Assembly (NCBI GenBank): GCA_030950925.1
Contig: JAUZQO010000024.1
Span: forward strand, 1-64,000
Source of the DNA: Mariprofundaceae bacterium
GTDB lineage: Bacteria; Pseudomonadota; Zetaproteobacteria; Mariprofundales; Mariprofundaceae
DNA length: 64,000 nt
Reading direction: 5' to 3'
How positions within the stretch are numbered: the stretch's first letter is position 1; every line of letters begins with the position of its first letter. The notes beneath the pieces are model-generated. The model had not been told where the DNA came from. It did not search any database and was given only the letters and a program-made list of their open reading frames with translations. The translations under genes and the position numbers were made by a program. Positions 1 to 12,862 of the stretch are shown one piece after another.

Positions 1-2225
1 GTTTTCAAGGTGAACACACCTTGTCCACCACGTTTCTGACGGTTGTATTCAGAGACCAAGGTACGTTTGCCATAACCATGTTCAGATACCACCAACAAGG
101 ATGCTTTTTCAGCCGCCAAGGTCATGGAAATCACTTCATCACCTTCAGGGAAACGCATGCCTGTCACACCACGGGTACTACGCCCCATTGCACGTGCATC
201 ACTTTCAGCAAAACGAATCAACTTACCACCACTGGATGCCAACATAATATCTTGCTCACCATTGGAGCGAACCACACCCATCAATTCATCCGTTTCATCC
301 AATCGAATGGCAATAATTCCATTGCTACGAATATTTTTATATTCAGAAAGCTTGGTTTTCTTGACCACGCCTTTTTTGGTTGCCATGACAATAAAATGTT
401 CATCATCAAATTCACGAACAGCCAAGGTTGCTGATATTTTTTCATTCTTTTCAACAGGCAACAGGTTAATCAAAGCTTTACCACGTGCTGCACGTCCTGC
501 CTGTGGTACTTCATAGACTTTTTTAAGGAAAACCCGCCCTTTATCGGAGAAAAACAACAAATAATCATGCGTGGATGCCACCATCAACTGGGTGACAAAA
601 TCTTCTTCTTTGGTGGTCATGGCTGTTTTGCCTTTACCACCACGACGTTGCGCACGATAAAGGCTGGTTGCATTACGCTTGATGTAACCTTCGTTGGAAA
701 TAGTCACAATCATATCTTCTTCGGTAATCAAATCTTCCACAGACAATTCAGCCGTTTCATCCATAATTTCTGAACGACGTGGATTGGCATATTTTTCACC
801 AATTTCCACCAATTCTGCACGAATCACCTTCATCAATTCATGTTGATCTGCCAAAATTTCTTTTAAACGTGTGATAACCACTTGAACATCTTCAAATTCA
901 CCCTTGATTTTATCATATTCCAAACCTGTCAAACGTTGCAAACGCATATCCAAAATCGCTTGGGCTTGTTTATCCGATAAACCAAAGGTATCCATCAAAC
1001 CTGTTTTCGCTTCCGCACCTGTTTGGCTGCCCCGAATCAATTTAATCACCGCATCAATGCTATCCAAGGCAATCAATAAACCTGACAAAATATGCACTCT
1101 GGATTCAGCTTTGTTCAATTCAAACAAGCAACGACGTGTCACCACTTGACGGCGATGGTCAATAAAGTGATGCAACAATTCGCGCACACCACATAATTTG
1201 GGTTGACCATCCAACAAGGACAACATATTGCAGCTAAAGTTGCATTGCAGTTGTGTTTGCTTGTAAAGGTTGTTCAAGATGACTTCAGGAATTTCATTGC
1301 GCTTCAATTCAATATAAATGCGCATACCCTGACGATCCGACTCATCGCGAAGTTCTGAAATACCTTCGATTTTCTTATCACGCACCAAATGAGCAATATG
1401 AATAATCAATTTCGCCTTATTCACTTGATAAGGCAATTCTGAAATAATCAGTGCCGAGCGTTTGGTGCGTTTGTTGGTTTCCACACAGGCTTTGGCACGC
1501 ATGGTGACCGAACCACGCCCAGTCAAAAACGCATCACGCATACCTTTGCGACCATAAATAAAGCCACCCGTTGGAAAATCAGGACCAGGCATCACTTGCA
1601 TCAACGCATCATCATCGGCACTGGGGTTATCAATCAATGCAATCGTAGCTTGAATACTTTCGCCCAAATTATGCGGTGGAATATTGGTGGCCATGCCCAC
1701 AGCAATCCCTTGTGAACCATTGACCAACAAACAAGGGAATTTGGCAGGTAGAACCTTGGGTTCAGACATCGAATCATCATAGTTGGGGCCAAAATCAACC
1801 GTATCTTTATCAATATCAGCCAGTAATTCCGCTGATAATTTACTCATACGTGATTCAGTATAACGCATGGCAGCAGGTGAATCCCCATCCACTGAACCAA
1901 AGTTACCTTGCCCATCCACCAACACATGACGCATACTCCAAGGTTGCGCCATTCGCACCAAAGCATCATAAACAGCCGTATCACCATGCGGATGATATTT
2001 ACCAATCACATCACCCACCACACGGGCGGATTTTTTATAAGGCTTATCATGGGTACAACCCAAATCCTGCATCGCATACAAAATCCGACGATGCACAGGT
2101 TTCAAACCATCGCGAGCATCAGGTAAAGCGCGACCAATAATCACGCTCATTGCATAATCCAAATACGAGCGTTTCATTTCATCTTCAATTAGAATGGGTG
2201 TTGCCGGATTTAAAACTTCATCCAT
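1..2225 (-). CDS. gyrA: DNA gyrase subunit A (3' end beyond window)
   Basis: Encodes the DNA-cleaving subunit of gyrase, which with GyrB introduces negative supercoils. The reading frame begins at the ATG complementary to 2223-2225 ([20 protein letters not shown]) and runs off the left edge after about 741 residues, so the C-terminal end is missing. Visible landmarks are the breakage-reunion start ([20 protein letters not shown]), the quinolone-resistance region [10 protein letters not shown], and the GyrA box QRRGGKGK that separates GyrA from ParC. The position equivalent to E. coli Ser83 is Thr; this also occurs naturally in other species, and the Asp87 equivalent is kept. It is divergent from the trp operon. 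Identification is secure. Confidence 0.97.
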   Translation of the reverse strand, partial: MDEVLNPATPILIEDEMKRSYLDYAMSVIIGRALPDARDGLKPVHRRILYAMQDLGCTHDKPYKKSARVVGDVIGKYHPHGDTAVYDALVRMAQPWSMRHVLVDGQGNFGSVDGDSPAAMRYTESRMSKLSAELLADIDKDTVDFGPNYDDSMSEPKVLPAKFPCLLVNGSQGIAVGMATNIPPHNLGESIQATIALIDNPSADDDALMQVMPGPDFPTGGFIYGRKGMRDAFLTGRGSVTMRAKACVETNKRTKRSALIISELPYQVNKAKLIIHIAHLVRDKKIEGISELRDESDRQGMRIYIELKRNEIPEVILNNLYKQTQLQCNFSCNMLSLLDGQPKLCGVRELLHHFIDHRRQVVTRRCLFELNKAESRVHILSGLLIALDSIDAVIKLIRGSQTGAEAKTGLMDTFGLSDKQAQAILDMRLQRLTGLEYDKIKGEFEDVQVVITRLKEILADQHELMKVIRAELVEIGEKYANPRRSEIMDETAELSVEDLITEEDMIVTISNEGYIKRNATSLYRAQRRGGKGKTAMTTKEEDFVTQLMVASTHDYLLFFSDKGRVFLKKVYEVPQAGRAARGKALINLLPVEKNEKISATLAVREFDDEHFIVMATKKGVVKKTKLSEYKNIRSNGIIAIRLDETDELMGVVRSNGEQDIMLASSGGKLIRFAESDARAMGRSTRGVTGMRFPEGDEVISMTLAAEKASLLVVSEHGYGKRTLVSEYNRQKRGGQGVFTLK

Positions 2226-2328
2226 GTTTTTTCCTCACAAATTATGTTGGGGTGACATTTTTTCGATATATTCAATGGCTCGGAAGACTCATGGATATAG
2301 ACCTTTAAAGCAATATTCATGAGATTAA

Positions 2329-2362
2329 AAAAAACCGTCACTGTTTAGCTTGTCGGTTTTTT
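2329..2362. terminator. Weak A/T-rich hairpin upstream of trpE
   Basis: AAAAAACCG (2329-2337) can pair with CGGTTTTTT (2354-2362) around a 16-base loop. On the plus strand the hairpin ends in a T-rich run about 50 bases before the trpE start, as expected of a leader terminator or attenuator. No Trp-rich leader peptide is visible, and only three pairs are G-C. The functional reading is weak. Confidence 0.25.
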
Positions 2363-2415
2363 CCTTATACAATGCTAATCTTTCGCCATTTTCAAAAAAT
2401 AAGGAAAGAATCAAC

Positions 2416-3843
2416 GTGAAATTATTTCGTCGTACCCTATCTGCTGATTGCAATACCCCAGTTGCACTATTTTCTTGCCTGCGCGGTGAACAAGAATGTT
2501 TCTTGTTTGAAAGTGCTGAAGGCGGTGAACATTGGGGTCGTTATAGTATCTTAGGGTTTTCACCTGCTAGCGTGGCGGTGGAAAAGCAGGGGAAACTCCA
2601 TTTGCGCTACCGCTCAGGTGAAAAAAACACGCTCAATAGTGATATGCAAACATGGTTGCGAGAGCAGGTTATTGAGCAAGATGTCATGCAAGATGCCGAT
2701 GATTTACCCTTTGCTGGCGGTGCAGTAGGCTATTTTGCCTATGATATGGTGCATCATTTTGAATCGGGTATGAAAACTAATACACCCGATGCCACGCTCG
2801 CGGCTTATATGATTGTTGATCGTTTTGTGATTATGGATAGTTTGCATGGGGTGATGCATTTATGCGTGTTGGATGATGATGCAAAACACGCCCATGTTTT
2901 ACTGGATAGCATGGAAACAAGCATTGCCAAATCGCAGACGCCAGAATCCATGCGTTTGGATATGGATCTTTCGGATGCTGAACTCCCCCAGTCACACTTA
3001 AGTCAAGCCCACTATGAGAACATGGTCAAGGAAGCAAAGGAATACATTTTATCGGGTGATATTTTTCAAGTCGTGTTATCGCAACGTTTTTCTGCGCCCT
3101 TAACTTCTGATCCTTTATCCATTTATCGCGCCGTTCGCCATATCAATCCTTCGCCTTATTTGTTCTATTTGCATGTTGATGACACCATTTTGATTGGCTC
3201 ATCACCTGAAACCTTGGTTAAAAAAGAAGGCAAACGTGGCATTGTTCGCCCCATTGCAGGCACACGTCCGCGCGGTGTAACGGCTGCCAAAGATATGGCA
3301 TTTGAAAAAGAATTACTCGCAGATAGCAAGGAAACCGCAGAGCATGTCATGCTTGTGGATTTGGGGCGCAATGATTTGGGTCGCGTGTGTGAATTTGGTA
3401 GCGTTAAAGTCTCCGAATCCATGTGTGTGGAACGCTATTCGCATGTCATGCACATTGTTTCGCAAGTGGAGGGCATCTTGCGCGATGATGTCGATGCCTT
3501 GGATTTATTGGCTGCAACCTTCCCCGCTGGCACACTGTCAGGCGCACCCAAAATTCGCGCCATGCAAATTATTCAAGAGCAAGAATCTGAACCACGCGGG
3601 CCTTATGGTGGTTGCATTGGGCATATATCTTTCGGTGGTGAAGATATGGATACGGCCATTATTATTCGTACAGCAGTGATTCAAAACGAGATGATTTATG
3701 TGCAAGCTGGGGCTGGCATTGTCGCGGATTCTGTGCCTGAGAAGGAACATCAAGAATGCGTGAATAAAGCCACGGCCATGTTTCGCTCGGTTGCACTGGC
3801 ACAAGCCCAACATTTTCAAGCCACAAAGGATACAACATCATGA
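2416..3843 (+). CDS. trpE: Anthranilate synthase component I
   Basis: Converts chorismate to anthranilate, the first committed step of tryptophan synthesis, using ammonia supplied by TrpG. I choose the GTG at 2416 (475 residues): AAGGAAAG at 2401-2408 is a well-spaced ribosome binding site, and the first codons read [11 protein letters not shown], a normal TrpE start. An in-frame TTG at 2350 lies further upstream without such a site. The ESAEGG segment near residue 34 lies at the expected feedback Trp site. Active-site motifs are PIAGTRPRG (279-287), [10 protein letters not shown] (315-324) and [11 protein letters not shown] (369-379). First gene of trpEGDC; its stop overlaps trpG by ATGA. 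Confidence 0.96.
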   Translation: MKLFRRTLSADCNTPVALFSCLRGEQECFLFESAEGGEHWGRYSILGFSPASVAVEKQGKLHLRYRSGEKNTLNSDMQTWLREQVIEQDVMQDADDLPFAGGAVGYFAYDMVHHFESGMKTNTPDATLAAYMIVDRFVIMDSLHGVMHLCVLDDDAKHAHVLLDSMETSIAKSQTPESMRLDMDLSDAELPQSHLSQAHYENMVKEAKEYILSGDIFQVVLSQRFSAPLTSDPLSIYRAVRHINPSPYLFYLHVDDTILIGSSPETLVKKEGKRGIVRPIAGTRPRGVTAAKDMAFEKELLADSKETAEHVMLVDLGRNDLGRVCEFGSVKVSESMCVERYSHVMHIVSQVEGILRDDVDALDLLAATFPAGTLSGAPKIRAMQIIQEQESEPRGPYGGCIGHISFGGEDMDTAIIIRTAVIQNEMIYVQAGAGIVADSVPEKEHQECVNKATAMFRSVALAQAQHFQATKDTTS

Positions 3844-4409
3844 GCATTTTGGTGATTGATAACTACGATTCATTTACCTTCAATTTGGTTCAATATTTGG
3901 GAGAGTTGGGCGAAACACCGTTGATTTATCGCAATGACCAAATCAGCATCGAAGGCATTCGTGAACTTGCGCCTGCTCGCATCCTTATTTCTCCAGGCCC
4001 TTGCACGCCAGATGATGCGGGCATTTCGATGGAAGTGATTCGTCAATTTTCAGGCGAATTACCTATATTGGGTGTGTGTTTGGGGCATCAGTCGATGGCG
4101 CAAGTGTTTGGTGGCTCGGTGATTCGCGCCCCACGTTTGATGCATGGCAAAATCAGCCCCATTGAACATGATGGTCAAGGTGTTTTTAAGGGGTTGCCCT
4201 CGCCGTTTATTGCCACGCGCTATCATTCCTTGATTGTCGATGAGCCTCTGCCCGATTGTTTAGAACGCACCGCTTGGACAGCCGAAGGCGAATTGATGGG
4301 CTTGCGTCACAAAGACCACCCCACGTTTGGTGTGCAATTTCACCCTGAATCTATTTTAACGGAACATGGTCACCAGATGTTAAAGAATTTTCTTGAGGTT
4401 TCAGCATGA
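3840..4409 (+). CDS. trpG: Anthranilate synthase component II (glutamine amidotransferase)
   Basis: Class I glutamine amidotransferase of 189 residues that releases ammonia from glutamine for TrpE. The nucleophile Cys80 sits in GVCLGHQ, and the His168/Glu170 pair is in FHPES. The N-terminal [20 protein letters not shown] is typical of TrpG/PabA. Position directly between trpE and trpD, with 4-base overlaps on both sides, favours TrpG, although in some bacteria the same subunit also serves PabB. It is not fused to TrpD. Confidence 0.95.
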   Translation: MSILVIDNYDSFTFNLVQYLGELGETPLIYRNDQISIEGIRELAPARILISPGPCTPDDAGISMEVIRQFSGELPILGVCLGHQSMAQVFGGSVIRAPRLMHGKISPIEHDGQGVFKGLPSPFIATRYHSLIVDEPLPDCLERTAWTAEGELMGLRHKDHPTFGVQFHPESILTEHGHQMLKNFLEVSA

Positions 4410-5437
4410 GTCCTATCATTTTATCCACCATTGAACAGCTTCAAAGCCATGAGCCATTGAGCCAAGAACAAAGTGAACAGGTCTTCACGACTATCATGGC
4501 AGGTGAAGCAACGCCTGCACAAATTGCAGCCATATTGATGGGTATTTCATTGCGTGGTGAGAGCATCGAAATCATCTCTGGAGCTGCCAAGGCCATGCGT
4601 GCTACGGCTACCCATATTTATCCCAAGGCTACGGGGCTTTTGGATACTTGTGGGACAGGTGGCGATGGGGCAAAAACATTCAATATATCCACCGCTGTTG
4701 CCTTGGTGACAGCCGCTTGTGATGTGCCTGTTGCCAAACATGGTAACCGCGCCATGTCTTCCAAATCGGGTGCTGCGGATGTCTTGGAGGCATTGGGTGT
4801 CAATCTTCATATCTCACCTAAAAGTGTGGCAGCATGTATTGATAAGGTAGGTATTGGTTTTTTGTTTGCACCCCATCATCACCCTGCCATGAAACATGCA
4901 GGTCCTGTGCGCCGTGAATTGGGTGTACGTACCATTTTTAACCTGCTCGGTCCTTTAACCAACCCTGCTGATGCGGATTATCAAATTTTGGGTGTGTTTG
5001 CCAAAGATAAATTGCCCTTGATGGCCGGTGCATTGCAAGATTTGGGTATCAAACGGGCATTGGTCGTGCATGGTCGTGATGGTTTGGATGAAATCACCAC
5101 CACCGCCATCACCGATGCCATTTTGGTTGAACAAGGTCGTCCACCGATGCCATTTGAAATTGACCCTGAGGCATTTGGTATGCCATTTGCCAGCCCGACT
5201 GCCTTAGAGGGTGGTGATGCCGCCACCAATGCTGAAATCTTACGTCATATTTTTGCAGGCGCACAAGGTGCAGGGCGTGATATTGTGTTGCTCAATGCTG
5301 CTGCTGCGCTTTGGGTGGCAGGCGAGGTGGATGGTATTGCTGATGGCTTGTGCATTGCGGCTGAGGCACTTGATTCGGGTAAGGTGCAACAGACACTGGA
5401 TAGATTGATTTCATTCACGCAAAAGGCGGCTATATGA
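4406..5437 (+). CDS. trpD: Anthranilate phosphoribosyltransferase
   Basis: Transfers the phosphoribosyl group of PRPP to anthranilate, the second step of tryptophan synthesis. The 343-residue length is normal for a stand-alone TrpD. The PRPP/Mg loop is [11 protein letters not shown] (83-93), followed by [15 protein letters not shown] (111-125) and [19 protein letters not shown], all diagnostic. ATGA overlaps join it to trpG upstream and trpC downstream, so the four genes are likely translationally coupled. Confidence 0.96.
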   Translation: MSPIILSTIEQLQSHEPLSQEQSEQVFTTIMAGEATPAQIAAILMGISLRGESIEIISGAAKAMRATATHIYPKATGLLDTCGTGGDGAKTFNISTAVALVTAACDVPVAKHGNRAMSSKSGAADVLEALGVNLHISPKSVAACIDKVGIGFLFAPHHHPAMKHAGPVRRELGVRTIFNLLGPLTNPADADYQILGVFAKDKLPLMAGALQDLGIKRALVVHGRDGLDEITTTAITDAILVEQGRPPMPFEIDPEAFGMPFASPTALEGGDAATNAEILRHIFAGAQGAGRDIVLLNAAAALWVAGEVDGIADGLCIAAEALDSGKVQQTLDRLISFTQKAAI

Positions 5438-6219
5438 GTTCTATTCTTAAAGAGATTGCAGCTTATAAATGTGCGTGGGTGGCAACATGCAAAGCCAAGC
5501 ATTCGGAAGCTTCTTTACTTCATCAAGCCCAAGCCTATCACCCCTTAGATTTTGCTGGCGCATTAAGCCAACGCATTGCCAACAAACAAAATTCAGTCAT
5601 TGCTGAAGTTAAAAAAGCATCGCCTTCCAAGGGCATCATTCGCGATGATTTTGATCCTGTTTGGATTGCCAAAAGTTATGAAGAGGGCGGCGCAACATGC
5701 TTATCTGTCTTGACGGATGTGAAATATTTTCAAGGTTCGGATGAATATGTGCGGGATATTCGCCAAGTGATCAATATTCCGATGCTTCGCAAAGATTTTA
5801 TGGTTGACCCTTATCAAATCATTGAAGCACGCAGCATGGGTGCGGATTGTATTTTAATCATTCTTGCCATGATTGATGATGGTTTAGCGCATGAGCTGGC
5901 TGCAACTGCCAAAGAACTGGGTTTATCCATCCTTCCAGAAGTACATAATGCCAAAGAACTGGAACGCGCTATGGACTTAAACACATCATTGATGGGCATC
6001 AACAACCGAAACTTACATACCTTTGATATATCGCTACAAACCACCTTTGATTTATTGCAAGAAGTGGGGAGTGAACGCACTATAGTGACTGAATCGGGTA
6101 TTTTTACAGCGGATGATATTCAGCAGATGAACCAAGCAGGTGTGTATGGTTTTTTGGTGGGTGAATCCTTGATGCGTCAGCCTGTTCCTGGTGATGCATT
6201 ACAAAGCTTATTGCGTTAA
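5434..6219 (+). CDS. trpC: Indole-3-glycerol phosphate synthase
   Basis: Closes the indole ring of carboxyphenylamino-deoxyribulose 5-phosphate. It is a 261-residue TIM barrel. The catalytic-lysine segment is [11 protein letters not shown] (57-67), followed by [24 protein letters not shown] and a phosphate-binding [11 protein letters not shown] near the C terminus. It is mono-functional, with no TrpF domain attached. Last gene of the block: trpF, trpB and trpA are not next to it and must be elsewhere. A palindromic repeat follows 31 bases after the stop. Confidence 0.96.
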   Translation: MSSILKEIAAYKCAWVATCKAKHSEASLLHQAQAYHPLDFAGALSQRIANKQNSVIAEVKKASPSKGIIRDDFDPVWIAKSYEEGGATCLSVLTDVKYFQGSDEYVRDIRQVINIPMLRKDFMVDPYQIIEARSMGADCILIILAMIDDGLAHELAATAKELGLSILPEVHNAKELERAMDLNTSLMGINNRNLHTFDISLQTTFDLLQEVGSERTIVTESGIFTADDIQQMNQAGVYGFLVGESLMRQPVPGDALQSLLR

Positions 6220-6250
6220 TTTGAATAGCCGCAGAGCTTAAAATAAGTCT

Positions 6251-6314
6251 CGTCACCCTCGCGTGCTTGTGTCGAGGGTCTATAGATTCCCGATACAAGA
6301 TTTCGGGAATGACG
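6251..6314 (+). repeat. Dispersed two-hairpin repeat, copy 1
   Basis: Core copy bounded by CGTCA and TGACG. Hairpin 1 pairs CCCTCG with CGAGGG and hairpin 2 pairs ATTCCCGA with TTTCGGGAAT. It lies between the convergent stops of trpC and lpxC, where it could also act as a bidirectional terminator. The central spacer is shorter than in other copies, and I see no outer CTATAG-type terminal repeats here. Confidence 0.85.
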
Positions 6315-6338
6315 GGAGCTTGCTCCATTCATGTATTT

Positions 6339-7253
6339 TTAAGAAAGTTGCGTTTGGAAACCTTCAGCCTCAACACTTTGATCCAATACGCCTGTGGCTT
6401 CATCCATCATTTCTTCAATGCGCCATGATTCAGGGCTGGCTAACAATGCTTGCACCAATTGGTGGTTCATTTTATGGCCTGTGCGTGTTCCTTCAAAAGC
6501 ACCACAAATTGCTAGACCTGCCAACGATAAATCGCCAACCGTATCTAAAATTTTATGGCGAACACACTCATCATGATAACGCAAGCCGCCTTCATTGATC
6601 ACACGAAACTTATCCAAAACAATGGCGTTTTCCAACGAACCACCCAAAGCCAAGCCTGCCTTTTGAAGGGCTTCAATTTCATGTAAAAAACCAAAGGTAC
6701 GTGCGCGACCCACTTCACGAGCGTAAGCTTGTTTTTGAAAATCAACACTGACTTGGCTGTTGCGTAACAATGGATGGTCATAATCCAAGGTGTAAGATAT
6801 TTTGAAACTTTTGGATGGATAAAGTGCGCAATGCTTATCTCCTTCCTTTACTTCAATCTTACTTAAAATACGAATGACCTTCTTAGCTTTCGATTGTTTC
6901 CGAACACCCGCACATTGAATAAGAAAAACAAAGGGTGCCGCGGATCCATCCATGATAGGAATTTCAACCCCATCCACCTCAATATGGGCATTATCAATTC
7001 CCAAACCTGCAAGTGCTGACAATAAATGTTCAACCGTCGATACATGTGCATCACCCACTCCAATCCTTGTACAAAGCCTTGTGTCTGTCACATAATCAGC
7101 ATGTGCTGGAATCGTGACATTCAAATCTGTTCGGCAAAAGGTAATCCCAGCATCTTCTTTGGCTGGGTGCAAAACCAATTGGATCTTCTTGCCCGAATGA
7201 AGACCAATACCGCTACAACGAATACTGTGATTTAATGTACATTGTGGAGTCAT
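6339..7253 (-). CDS. lpxC: UDP-3-O-acyl-N-acetylglucosamine deacetylase
   Basis: Zinc hydrolase performing the committed step of lipid A synthesis, so the host makes a lipopolysaccharide-type outer membrane. It has 304 residues, normal for LpxC. Predicted zinc ligands are His76 (in STVEHLLSAL), His233 and Asp237 (in RHKILDTVGDL). The catalytic His is His260 (GTRTGHKMNH), and Glu75 is also present. The gene lies alone between trpC and uvrB and is convergent with trpC. In many proteobacteria lpxC ends the division-wall cluster after ftsZ; here it is detached. Confidence 0.96.
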   Translation of the reverse strand: MTPQCTLNHSIRCSGIGLHSGKKIQLVLHPAKEDAGITFCRTDLNVTIPAHADYVTDTRLCTRIGVGDAHVSTVEHLLSALAGLGIDNAHIEVDGVEIPIMDGSAAPFVFLIQCAGVRKQSKAKKVIRILSKIEVKEGDKHCALYPSKSFKISYTLDYDHPLLRNSQVSVDFQKQAYAREVGRARTFGFLHEIEALQKAGLALGGSLENAIVLDKFRVINEGGLRYHDECVRHKILDTVGDLSLAGLAICGAFEGTRTGHKMNHQLVQALLASPESWRIEEMMDEATGVLDQSVEAEGFQTQLS

Positions 7254-7529
7254 GAAAACAGTCCTTACAAGCCTGATGTCTAAATATGCGAACGTGTGAT
7301 GCGGCGTACGATATTCAAATCAAAGCAAGATGCAGTGATACTTATCACGCCGAAAAACGACACTTTGTCACAAAAACAAGCCATTGAAAAGGATATTTTA
7401 TATAGTGTTTCAGGTATAACACACCAGCGATCATTGAGTGTATTGTGAGATAATCTAGCTATAAGCTTGGCTGAATTTAGGATGGTCTGATATTGGGTAC
7501 ATGTTATATCATATTTTGGGGCTACCCTT

Positions 7530-9539
7530 ATGTTCAGAAAAACATACCCTGCGCCGATGCGCTTTACACTGAATGGAGAATTTGAACCCTGCGGCGACCA
7601 ACCTCGGGCGATTGCCGAATTGGTAGCAGGCATTGAACAAGGTGAACAACACCAGACCTTGTTGGGGGTTACAGGTTCAGGCAAGACATTTACCATGGCT
7701 TGTATCATTGAGCATACCCAAAAGCCCACGCTGATCCTTGCCCCCAATAAAACGCTTGCCGCACAATTATATGGTGAGTTTAAACAGTTCTTTCCCGATA
7801 ATGCCGTTGAATATTTTGTGTCTTATTACGATTATTATCAACCCGAAGCCTATGTCCCGTCATCGGACACTTACATTGAAAAAGACTCTGCTATCAATGA
7901 ACAAATTGACCGTATGCGCCATGCCGCTACTCGTGCATTGTTGGAACGTGAAGATGTAATTATCATCGCTTCGGTCTCTTGTATTTACGGTTTAGGCAGC
8001 CCTGAAGCGTATAGCAATATGCTGCAATATTTTGAAGTCGGGCGTAACGTTGATCAACGTGCTGTCATTAATAAATTGGTGGAACTACAGTATGAACGCA
8101 ATGATATGGACTTTCATCGTGGCACGTTTCGGGTGCGTGGCGATGTGATTGAAGTGTTTCCTGCTCATGCCGAAAATTTTGCGATTCGTGTTGAACTTTT
8201 TGGCGATGAAGTCGATGCGATTTGCCAATTTGACCCACTCACAGGCAAGCGATTGGCATTGTTACATAAATACACCGTGTTTCCAAAATCTCACTTTGTC
8301 ACACCACGCCACCTTTTGGTGCGTGCCATGGAAACCATCAAAGAAGAGTTGGCAGAGCGTTTGGCAGAGCTTCATGACCAAAATAAATTGGTTGAAGCCC
8401 AACGCTTGGAACAACGCACGATTTTTGATTTGGAAATGATTCAAGAGATTGGTTATTGCAGTGGTGTGGAAAATTACTCTCGCCATTTAACAGGGCAAGA
8501 AGAAGGTAAGCCACCACCAACCCTATTGGACTATTTACCCAACAATGCCTTGGTGATGATTGATGAATCGCATGTGACCGTACCACAAATTGGTGCGATG
8601 TTTAAGGGTGATCGCTCACGCAAACAAACCTTGGTGGATTTTGGTTTTCGCCTGCCTTCCGCTTTGGATAACCGCCCCCTTCAATTTCATGAGTTTGAAG
8701 CCATGGTTCCTCAAACCATTTATGTTTCTGCCACACCCAGTGTTTATGAAATGGAAAAAACCGGCGGTGTATTTGCGGAACAAGTGATTCGTCCCACAGG
8801 TTTGCTTGATCCTGACATTGAGATTCGTCCTGCGGTGACCCAAGTGGATGATTTTATTTCAGTAGCGCATGAAGTCATTGCGCAAGGGTTTCGTGTCTTG
8901 GCAACCTGTTTGACCAAACGTATGGCAGAAGATTTAACCGAGTATTTGAACAATCTCAATTTGAAAGTACGCTATCTTCATTCAGATATTGATACTGTCG
9001 AGCGTATGGAGATACTGCGCGATTTGCGTTTGGGGTGTTTTGATGTGTTGATTGGCATCAACCTGTTGCGTGAAGGCTTGGATTTACCCGAAGTCGCGCT
9101 TGTCACCATTTTTGATGCTGATAAAGAAGGCTTTTTACGTTCTGAACGCTCTTTGATTCAAACCATTGGGCGAGCAGCACGCAATGTTCATGGTCGTGTG
9201 ATTCTATATGCCGATAAAATCACCAAATCCATGCAAAAAGCGATGGATGAAACGGCACGCAGACGCAAAAAACAAGAAGCATACAACCAACAACATGGTA
9301 TCACCCCACAAACGGTGACATCTGCGATCAAAGATGTGTTGGGTTCGGTGTATGAGATGGATTATGGGCCTATTCCAGAAGTGGAAGAAGCTGCCCCACT
9401 GAATGCGTATGATGCAGCTATTCGCATGAAAGAGCTGGAGCGACTGATGACCGAGGCAGCAGTAGATTTAAGATTTGAAGATGCGGCAAAACACCGCGAT
9501 GAATTGTTAACATTAAAGGAGCATGGCAACCATGCATGA
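7530..9539 (+). CDS. uvrB: UvrABC excinuclease subunit B
   Basis: Damage-verifying helicase-like subunit of nucleotide excision repair. 669 residues is the normal length. The start at 7530 is preceded by GGGG at 7518-7521; an in-frame ATG at 7557 is an alternative. Walker A is GVTGSGKT (46-53), the DNA-clamping beta-hairpin region is [12 protein letters not shown], the DEAD-like box is [11 protein letters not shown], and helicase motif VI is QTIGRAARN. The UvrC-binding UVR domain closes the protein ([20 protein letters not shown]). The 276 bases upstream show no clear feature. It overlaps the next gene by 8 bases. Confidence 0.97.
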   Translation: MFRKTYPAPMRFTLNGEFEPCGDQPRAIAELVAGIEQGEQHQTLLGVTGSGKTFTMACIIEHTQKPTLILAPNKTLAAQLYGEFKQFFPDNAVEYFVSYYDYYQPEAYVPSSDTYIEKDSAINEQIDRMRHAATRALLEREDVIIIASVSCIYGLGSPEAYSNMLQYFEVGRNVDQRAVINKLVELQYERNDMDFHRGTFRVRGDVIEVFPAHAENFAIRVELFGDEVDAICQFDPLTGKRLALLHKYTVFPKSHFVTPRHLLVRAMETIKEELAERLAELHDQNKLVEAQRLEQRTIFDLEMIQEIGYCSGVENYSRHLTGQEEGKPPPTLLDYLPNNALVMIDESHVTVPQIGAMFKGDRSRKQTLVDFGFRLPSALDNRPLQFHEFEAMVPQTIYVSATPSVYEMEKTGGVFAEQVIRPTGLLDPDIEIRPAVTQVDDFISVAHEVIAQGFRVLATCLTKRMAEDLTEYLNNLNLKVRYLHSDIDTVERMEILRDLRLGCFDVLIGINLLREGLDLPEVALVTIFDADKEGFLRSERSLIQTIGRAARNVHGRVILYADKITKSMQKAMDETARRRKKQEAYNQQHGITPQTVTSAIKDVLGSVYEMDYGPIPEVEEAAPLNAYDAAIRMKELERLMTEAAVDLRFEDAAKHRDELLTLKEHGNHA

Positions 9540-12500
9540 CACCCCCAAATTAACCGTTGCGATCATTCGTAAATGGCTGGGTTCAGCGTCCACCAATCAA
9601 GGACGTGATTATTATAAACAAGGAAAAGTGATTGAATTTGGTGATTTGGACGATGCCAATGGTGTGTATGCTCATGTAGAAGGGCGTTCAGGACGACGTT
9701 ATTCACTGACCATTCACTTTCATGATGACGGTGTGGACTGTGCCTGTTCCTGTGAAACAGCAAGCAAGTGTAAACATGCGGCCGCCACCCTTTATGAAGT
9801 GATGGAAGATCAACGCAACCCCAGCGAATCGGTTCCCGAAATATCGCCCTCATTTTCGATGTGGTTGGGTGGGATTGCCCCCGCATCCGCTGCCAATCAA
9901 CCCAGTAAGAAGTATTCAGAAGATGTCAAACAACGTTTGTTGTACATCCTTGAATCTGAACGCAACAGCCGCCATATCACAGTGCGCTTTGTCACCACCC
10001 GTTTACTCAAAGATGGACGATATGGAAAAGCGAACGATTATTCTGCAGTGAATATCTTGGATGGGCAAATGCCGCAATACATTTTGGCGACCGATGCCGA
10101 TGTATTACGTACGGTGGCCAAGGATCGCACCTTGGGCGCGACCGCATTGAATGGCGCTTATCGCCTGAAGGGTGAACAAGGTTTGAATATCTTGCGTAAA
10201 TTATTGACAAGTGGACGTTGCCACTGGCTTGATAAAGATACGCCAGCTCTCAAGCAAGGTGAAAAATGCCAAGCCTCATGGTTTTGGGAGTGTGATGAAC
10301 ATGGTGGTCAGTATTTACAGTTAAAAATGCCCGAAAGCATGCAAAACACGGTATTTATGCTCACCTCACCGCCTTGGTATATTGACATCAAACATGCCCG
10401 ATGTGGTTCTATTGAAACGGGGCAACTTGCGGATGTGGCGGAAGTTTTATTGAATATTCCAGCGATTCCTTTGGAGGCTGAAAAAGAAGAATACAATGAT
10501 ATTCGGGAGCAACTACCCGATGACATTGCCCCGCCTGAACCTTTGCAATATTCGCAACGTTTTGTACCACCTGTGCCTGTGGTTCAATTGCTTAGCAAAG
10601 AGATGATGAACCCCAACTCATTGCGTATGGAAGCGACGCATATCGTTGCCTTGTTGTTTGATTATGATGGTCATAAATTACCATATTTGGCGCAAGATAC
10701 CTCAACCTTCCGTGCAGTGTCGCATGGCTTGGTGGTGGATTTTCAACGTGATGTTAAAACCGAAAATGCGGCAGTCGCTGCCTTGCTTGAAACACACCTA
10801 TATACGTTAAGTGATGACTATCGGCGCAATCGTCATGCGATTCCCAAACATTATTTCACCTTGCATGACACCAATTTTTGGGCTGAATGGGTGTTACACA
10901 CGATTCCACGTTTAAAAGAAAAAGGTTTTCAAGTTCAGATCTCCAAAGATTTTGCCTACCGTATGGAAACGGCTGAAACATGGCAGTTGGATATGGGCAG
11001 CAGCAATCATGGTCATAGCTTGATGGGTGCAGCCGCATTGTCGGTCACCTTGGATGATGGCGAAGAAGTCGATTTGATTGAAGTCATGGGACGTTGGGTT
11101 GCCGCATCCCCCAACTTGTTGCAAGAAGCATCTATTTTAGAAATCAAAAACAAAGAAAGTGTGGCGTTGCCTTTGGCCGATGGACGTTTGCTTGCTGCGC
11201 CAGGCCCGATGATTGGCAATATTCTGCATTATATGTTGGATGTGTTTGCCACCAAGAAGCCCGAAGAAGCGATGTTAAGTGCGCCGCAAATGTTGGCCTT
11301 GGAAGAAAGCCTAAAAGCTTTGGATACGCCGATTCAGGTCAGCAGTTCAACATGGTTGAAACACATGAAAAAACTTTCTGCCATAGAAACCATTCCCGAA
11401 GCCACTATTCCCAGCACACTGAAAGCGGAATTACGAGATTATCAACATGAAGGTTTATCGTGGATGCAGTTTCTACGTGAAATGCAATTGGGTGGTATCC
11501 TTGCTGATGATATGGGCTTGGGTAAAACCGTTCAAGCCTTGGCACATGTGCTTGTGGAAAAAGCCGAAGGGCGGCTGAAGCAGCCCGTTTTGGTGATTGC
11601 TCCCACAAGTTTGATGTACAACTGGCGACGTGAAGCGGAGAAATTTGCCGAAGGTTTGAAACTTTTAACCTTACATGGTTCAGAACGCGCCAAATTATTC
11701 ACTAAAATTAGTGAGTATGATTTGATTTTGACCACTTACCCCTTGTTGGTACGTGATTTTGATGTTTTGGCTGCCCAAGCTTGGCATTTGTTGATTTTGG
11801 ATGAAGCGCAATACATCAAAAACCCACGTTCCAAGGTGGCGCAACAGGTGCGTAAACTGGATGCGCGTCACAAGCTTTGCCTGACAGGCACGCCGATGGA
11901 AAATCATTTGGGTGAGCTTTGGGCGCAGTTTGATTTTTTGATGCCAGGTTATCTTTATGACCAAAAACAATTCATGAAAATTTTTCGTAAACCGATTGAA
12001 AAAGAAGGTGATGTTGCGCGTCAAGAAGCCTTAAACTTACGCATTCGTCCGTTTATGTTGCGTCGTGCCAAAGAAGAAGTGGCGGCTGAACTGCCACCCA
12101 AAACTGAGATGATTCGTAGTACAGATTTGAATGATCGACAACGTGAAATGTATGAAAGTGTACGCCTTGCTATGCAGAAAAAAGTACGCGATGCCGTGGC
12201 CACATTGGGCATGGAAAAGAGTCAAATTATTGTCTTGGATGCTTTGCTTAAAATGCGTCAAGTCTGTTGTGATCCACGTTTGGTGAAAGGTATTGAAGGT
12301 GCTGTTCCAGCTTCTGCCAAATTAGAAATGCTCTCTGAGATGCTGGTGGAAATGCATGAGGAAGGGCGACGTATTTTGTTGTTTTCGCAGTTTACAGGCA
12401 TGTTGAAGTTGATTGAAGATGAAGTGAATCGCTTGGGCATCAGCTATGTTAAACTCACAGGTAGCACCAAAGATCGCATCACACCCGTGGAAAGCTTTCA

Positions 12501-12825
12501 AGAAGGCAATATACCTTTGTTTTTGATTAGTCTCAAAGCGGGTGGTGTTGGGCTGAATCTAACCGCAGCTGATACAGTGATCCATTATGACCCTTGGTGG
12601 AACCCTGCGGCTGAAAGCCAAGCAACGGATCGTGCGCATCGTATTGGGCAAGAAAAATCAGTGTTTGTCTATAAATTGATTACCGAAGGCACAGTGGAAG
12701 AGAAAATTCTTGAATTGCAAGAGCGCAAACGTGCTTTGGCAGCGGGTATTCATCAAAAAGCTGGCGCAAGCACAGCCTTGTGGACATCTGAAGATATGGA
12801 TTCCTTGTTCGCACCTTTGCATTGA
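9532..12825 (+). CDS. SWIM zinc-finger SNF2-family helicase
   Basis: Large (about 1097 aa) Swi2/Snf2-type ATP-dependent DNA translocase of the bacterial HepA-like type. An N-terminal SWIM finger ([13 protein letters not shown]) is followed by about 500 residues of poorly conserved sequence and then the ATPase core. The core shows [15 protein letters not shown], Walker [13 protein letters not shown] box [26 protein letters not shown], and C-terminal motifs [12 protein letters not shown] and [12 protein letters not shown] take the ATG at 9532 because AAGGAG (9516-9521) is 10 bases away; the ATG at 9523 is too close. Probably coupled to uvrB, but its cellular role is not known from sequence. Confidence 0.9.
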   Translation: MHDTPKLTVAIIRKWLGSASTNQGRDYYKQGKVIEFGDLDDANGVYAHVEGRSGRRYSLTIHFHDDGVDCACSCETASKCKHAAATLYEVMEDQRNPSESVPEISPSFSMWLGGIAPASAANQPSKKYSEDVKQRLLYILESERNSRHITVRFVTTRLLKDGRYGKANDYSAVNILDGQMPQYILATDADVLRTVAKDRTLGATALNGAYRLKGEQGLNILRKLLTSGRCHWLDKDTPALKQGEKCQASWFWECDEHGGQYLQLKMPESMQNTVFMLTSPPWYIDIKHARCGSIETGQLADVAEVLLNIPAIPLEAEKEEYNDIREQLPDDIAPPEPLQYSQRFVPPVPVVQLLSKEMMNPNSLRMEATHIVALLFDYDGHKLPYLAQDTSTFRAVSHGLVVDFQRDVKTENAAVAALLETHLYTLSDDYRRNRHAIPKHYFTLHDTNFWAEWVLHTIPRLKEKGFQVQISKDFAYRMETAETWQLDMGSSNHGHSLMGAAALSVTLDDGEEVDLIEVMGRWVAASPNLLQEASILEIKNKESVALPLADGRLLAAPGPMIGNILHYMLDVFATKKPEEAMLSAPQMLALEESLKALDTPIQVSSSTWLKHMKKLSAIETIPEATIPSTLKAELRDYQHEGLSWMQFLREMQLGGILADDMGLGKTVQALAHVLVEKAEGRLKQPVLVIAPTSLMYNWRREAEKFAEGLKLLTLHGSERAKLFTKISEYDLILTTYPLLVRDFDVLAAQAWHLLILDEAQYIKNPRSKVAQQVRKLDARHKLCLTGTPMENHLGELWAQFDFLMPGYLYDQKQFMKIFRKPIEKEGDVARQEALNLRIRPFMLRRAKEEVAAELPPKTEMIRSTDLNDRQREMYESVRLAMQKKVRDAVATLGMEKSQIIVLDALLKMRQVCCDPRLVKGIEGAVPASAKLEMLSEMLVEMHEEGRRILLFSQFTGMLKLIEDEVNRLGISYVKLTGSTKDRITPVESFQEGNIPLFLISLKAGGVGLNLTAADTVIHYDPWWNPAAESQATDRAHRIGQEKSVFVYKLITEGTVEEKILELQERKRALAAGIHQKAGASTALWTSEDMDSLFAPLH

Positions 12826-12862
12826 TTCTAGCCGAATAAATCATGTTGGATAAGGGTGTGGG

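Noticed and set aside
21-2140. Plus-strand open frames opposite gyrA
   Set aside because: They are antisense shadows; the minus strand reads gyrA continuously with all family motifs.
2275-2322. Short frame before trpE considered as a trp leader peptide
   Set aside because: It contains no Trp codons and has no ribosome binding site.
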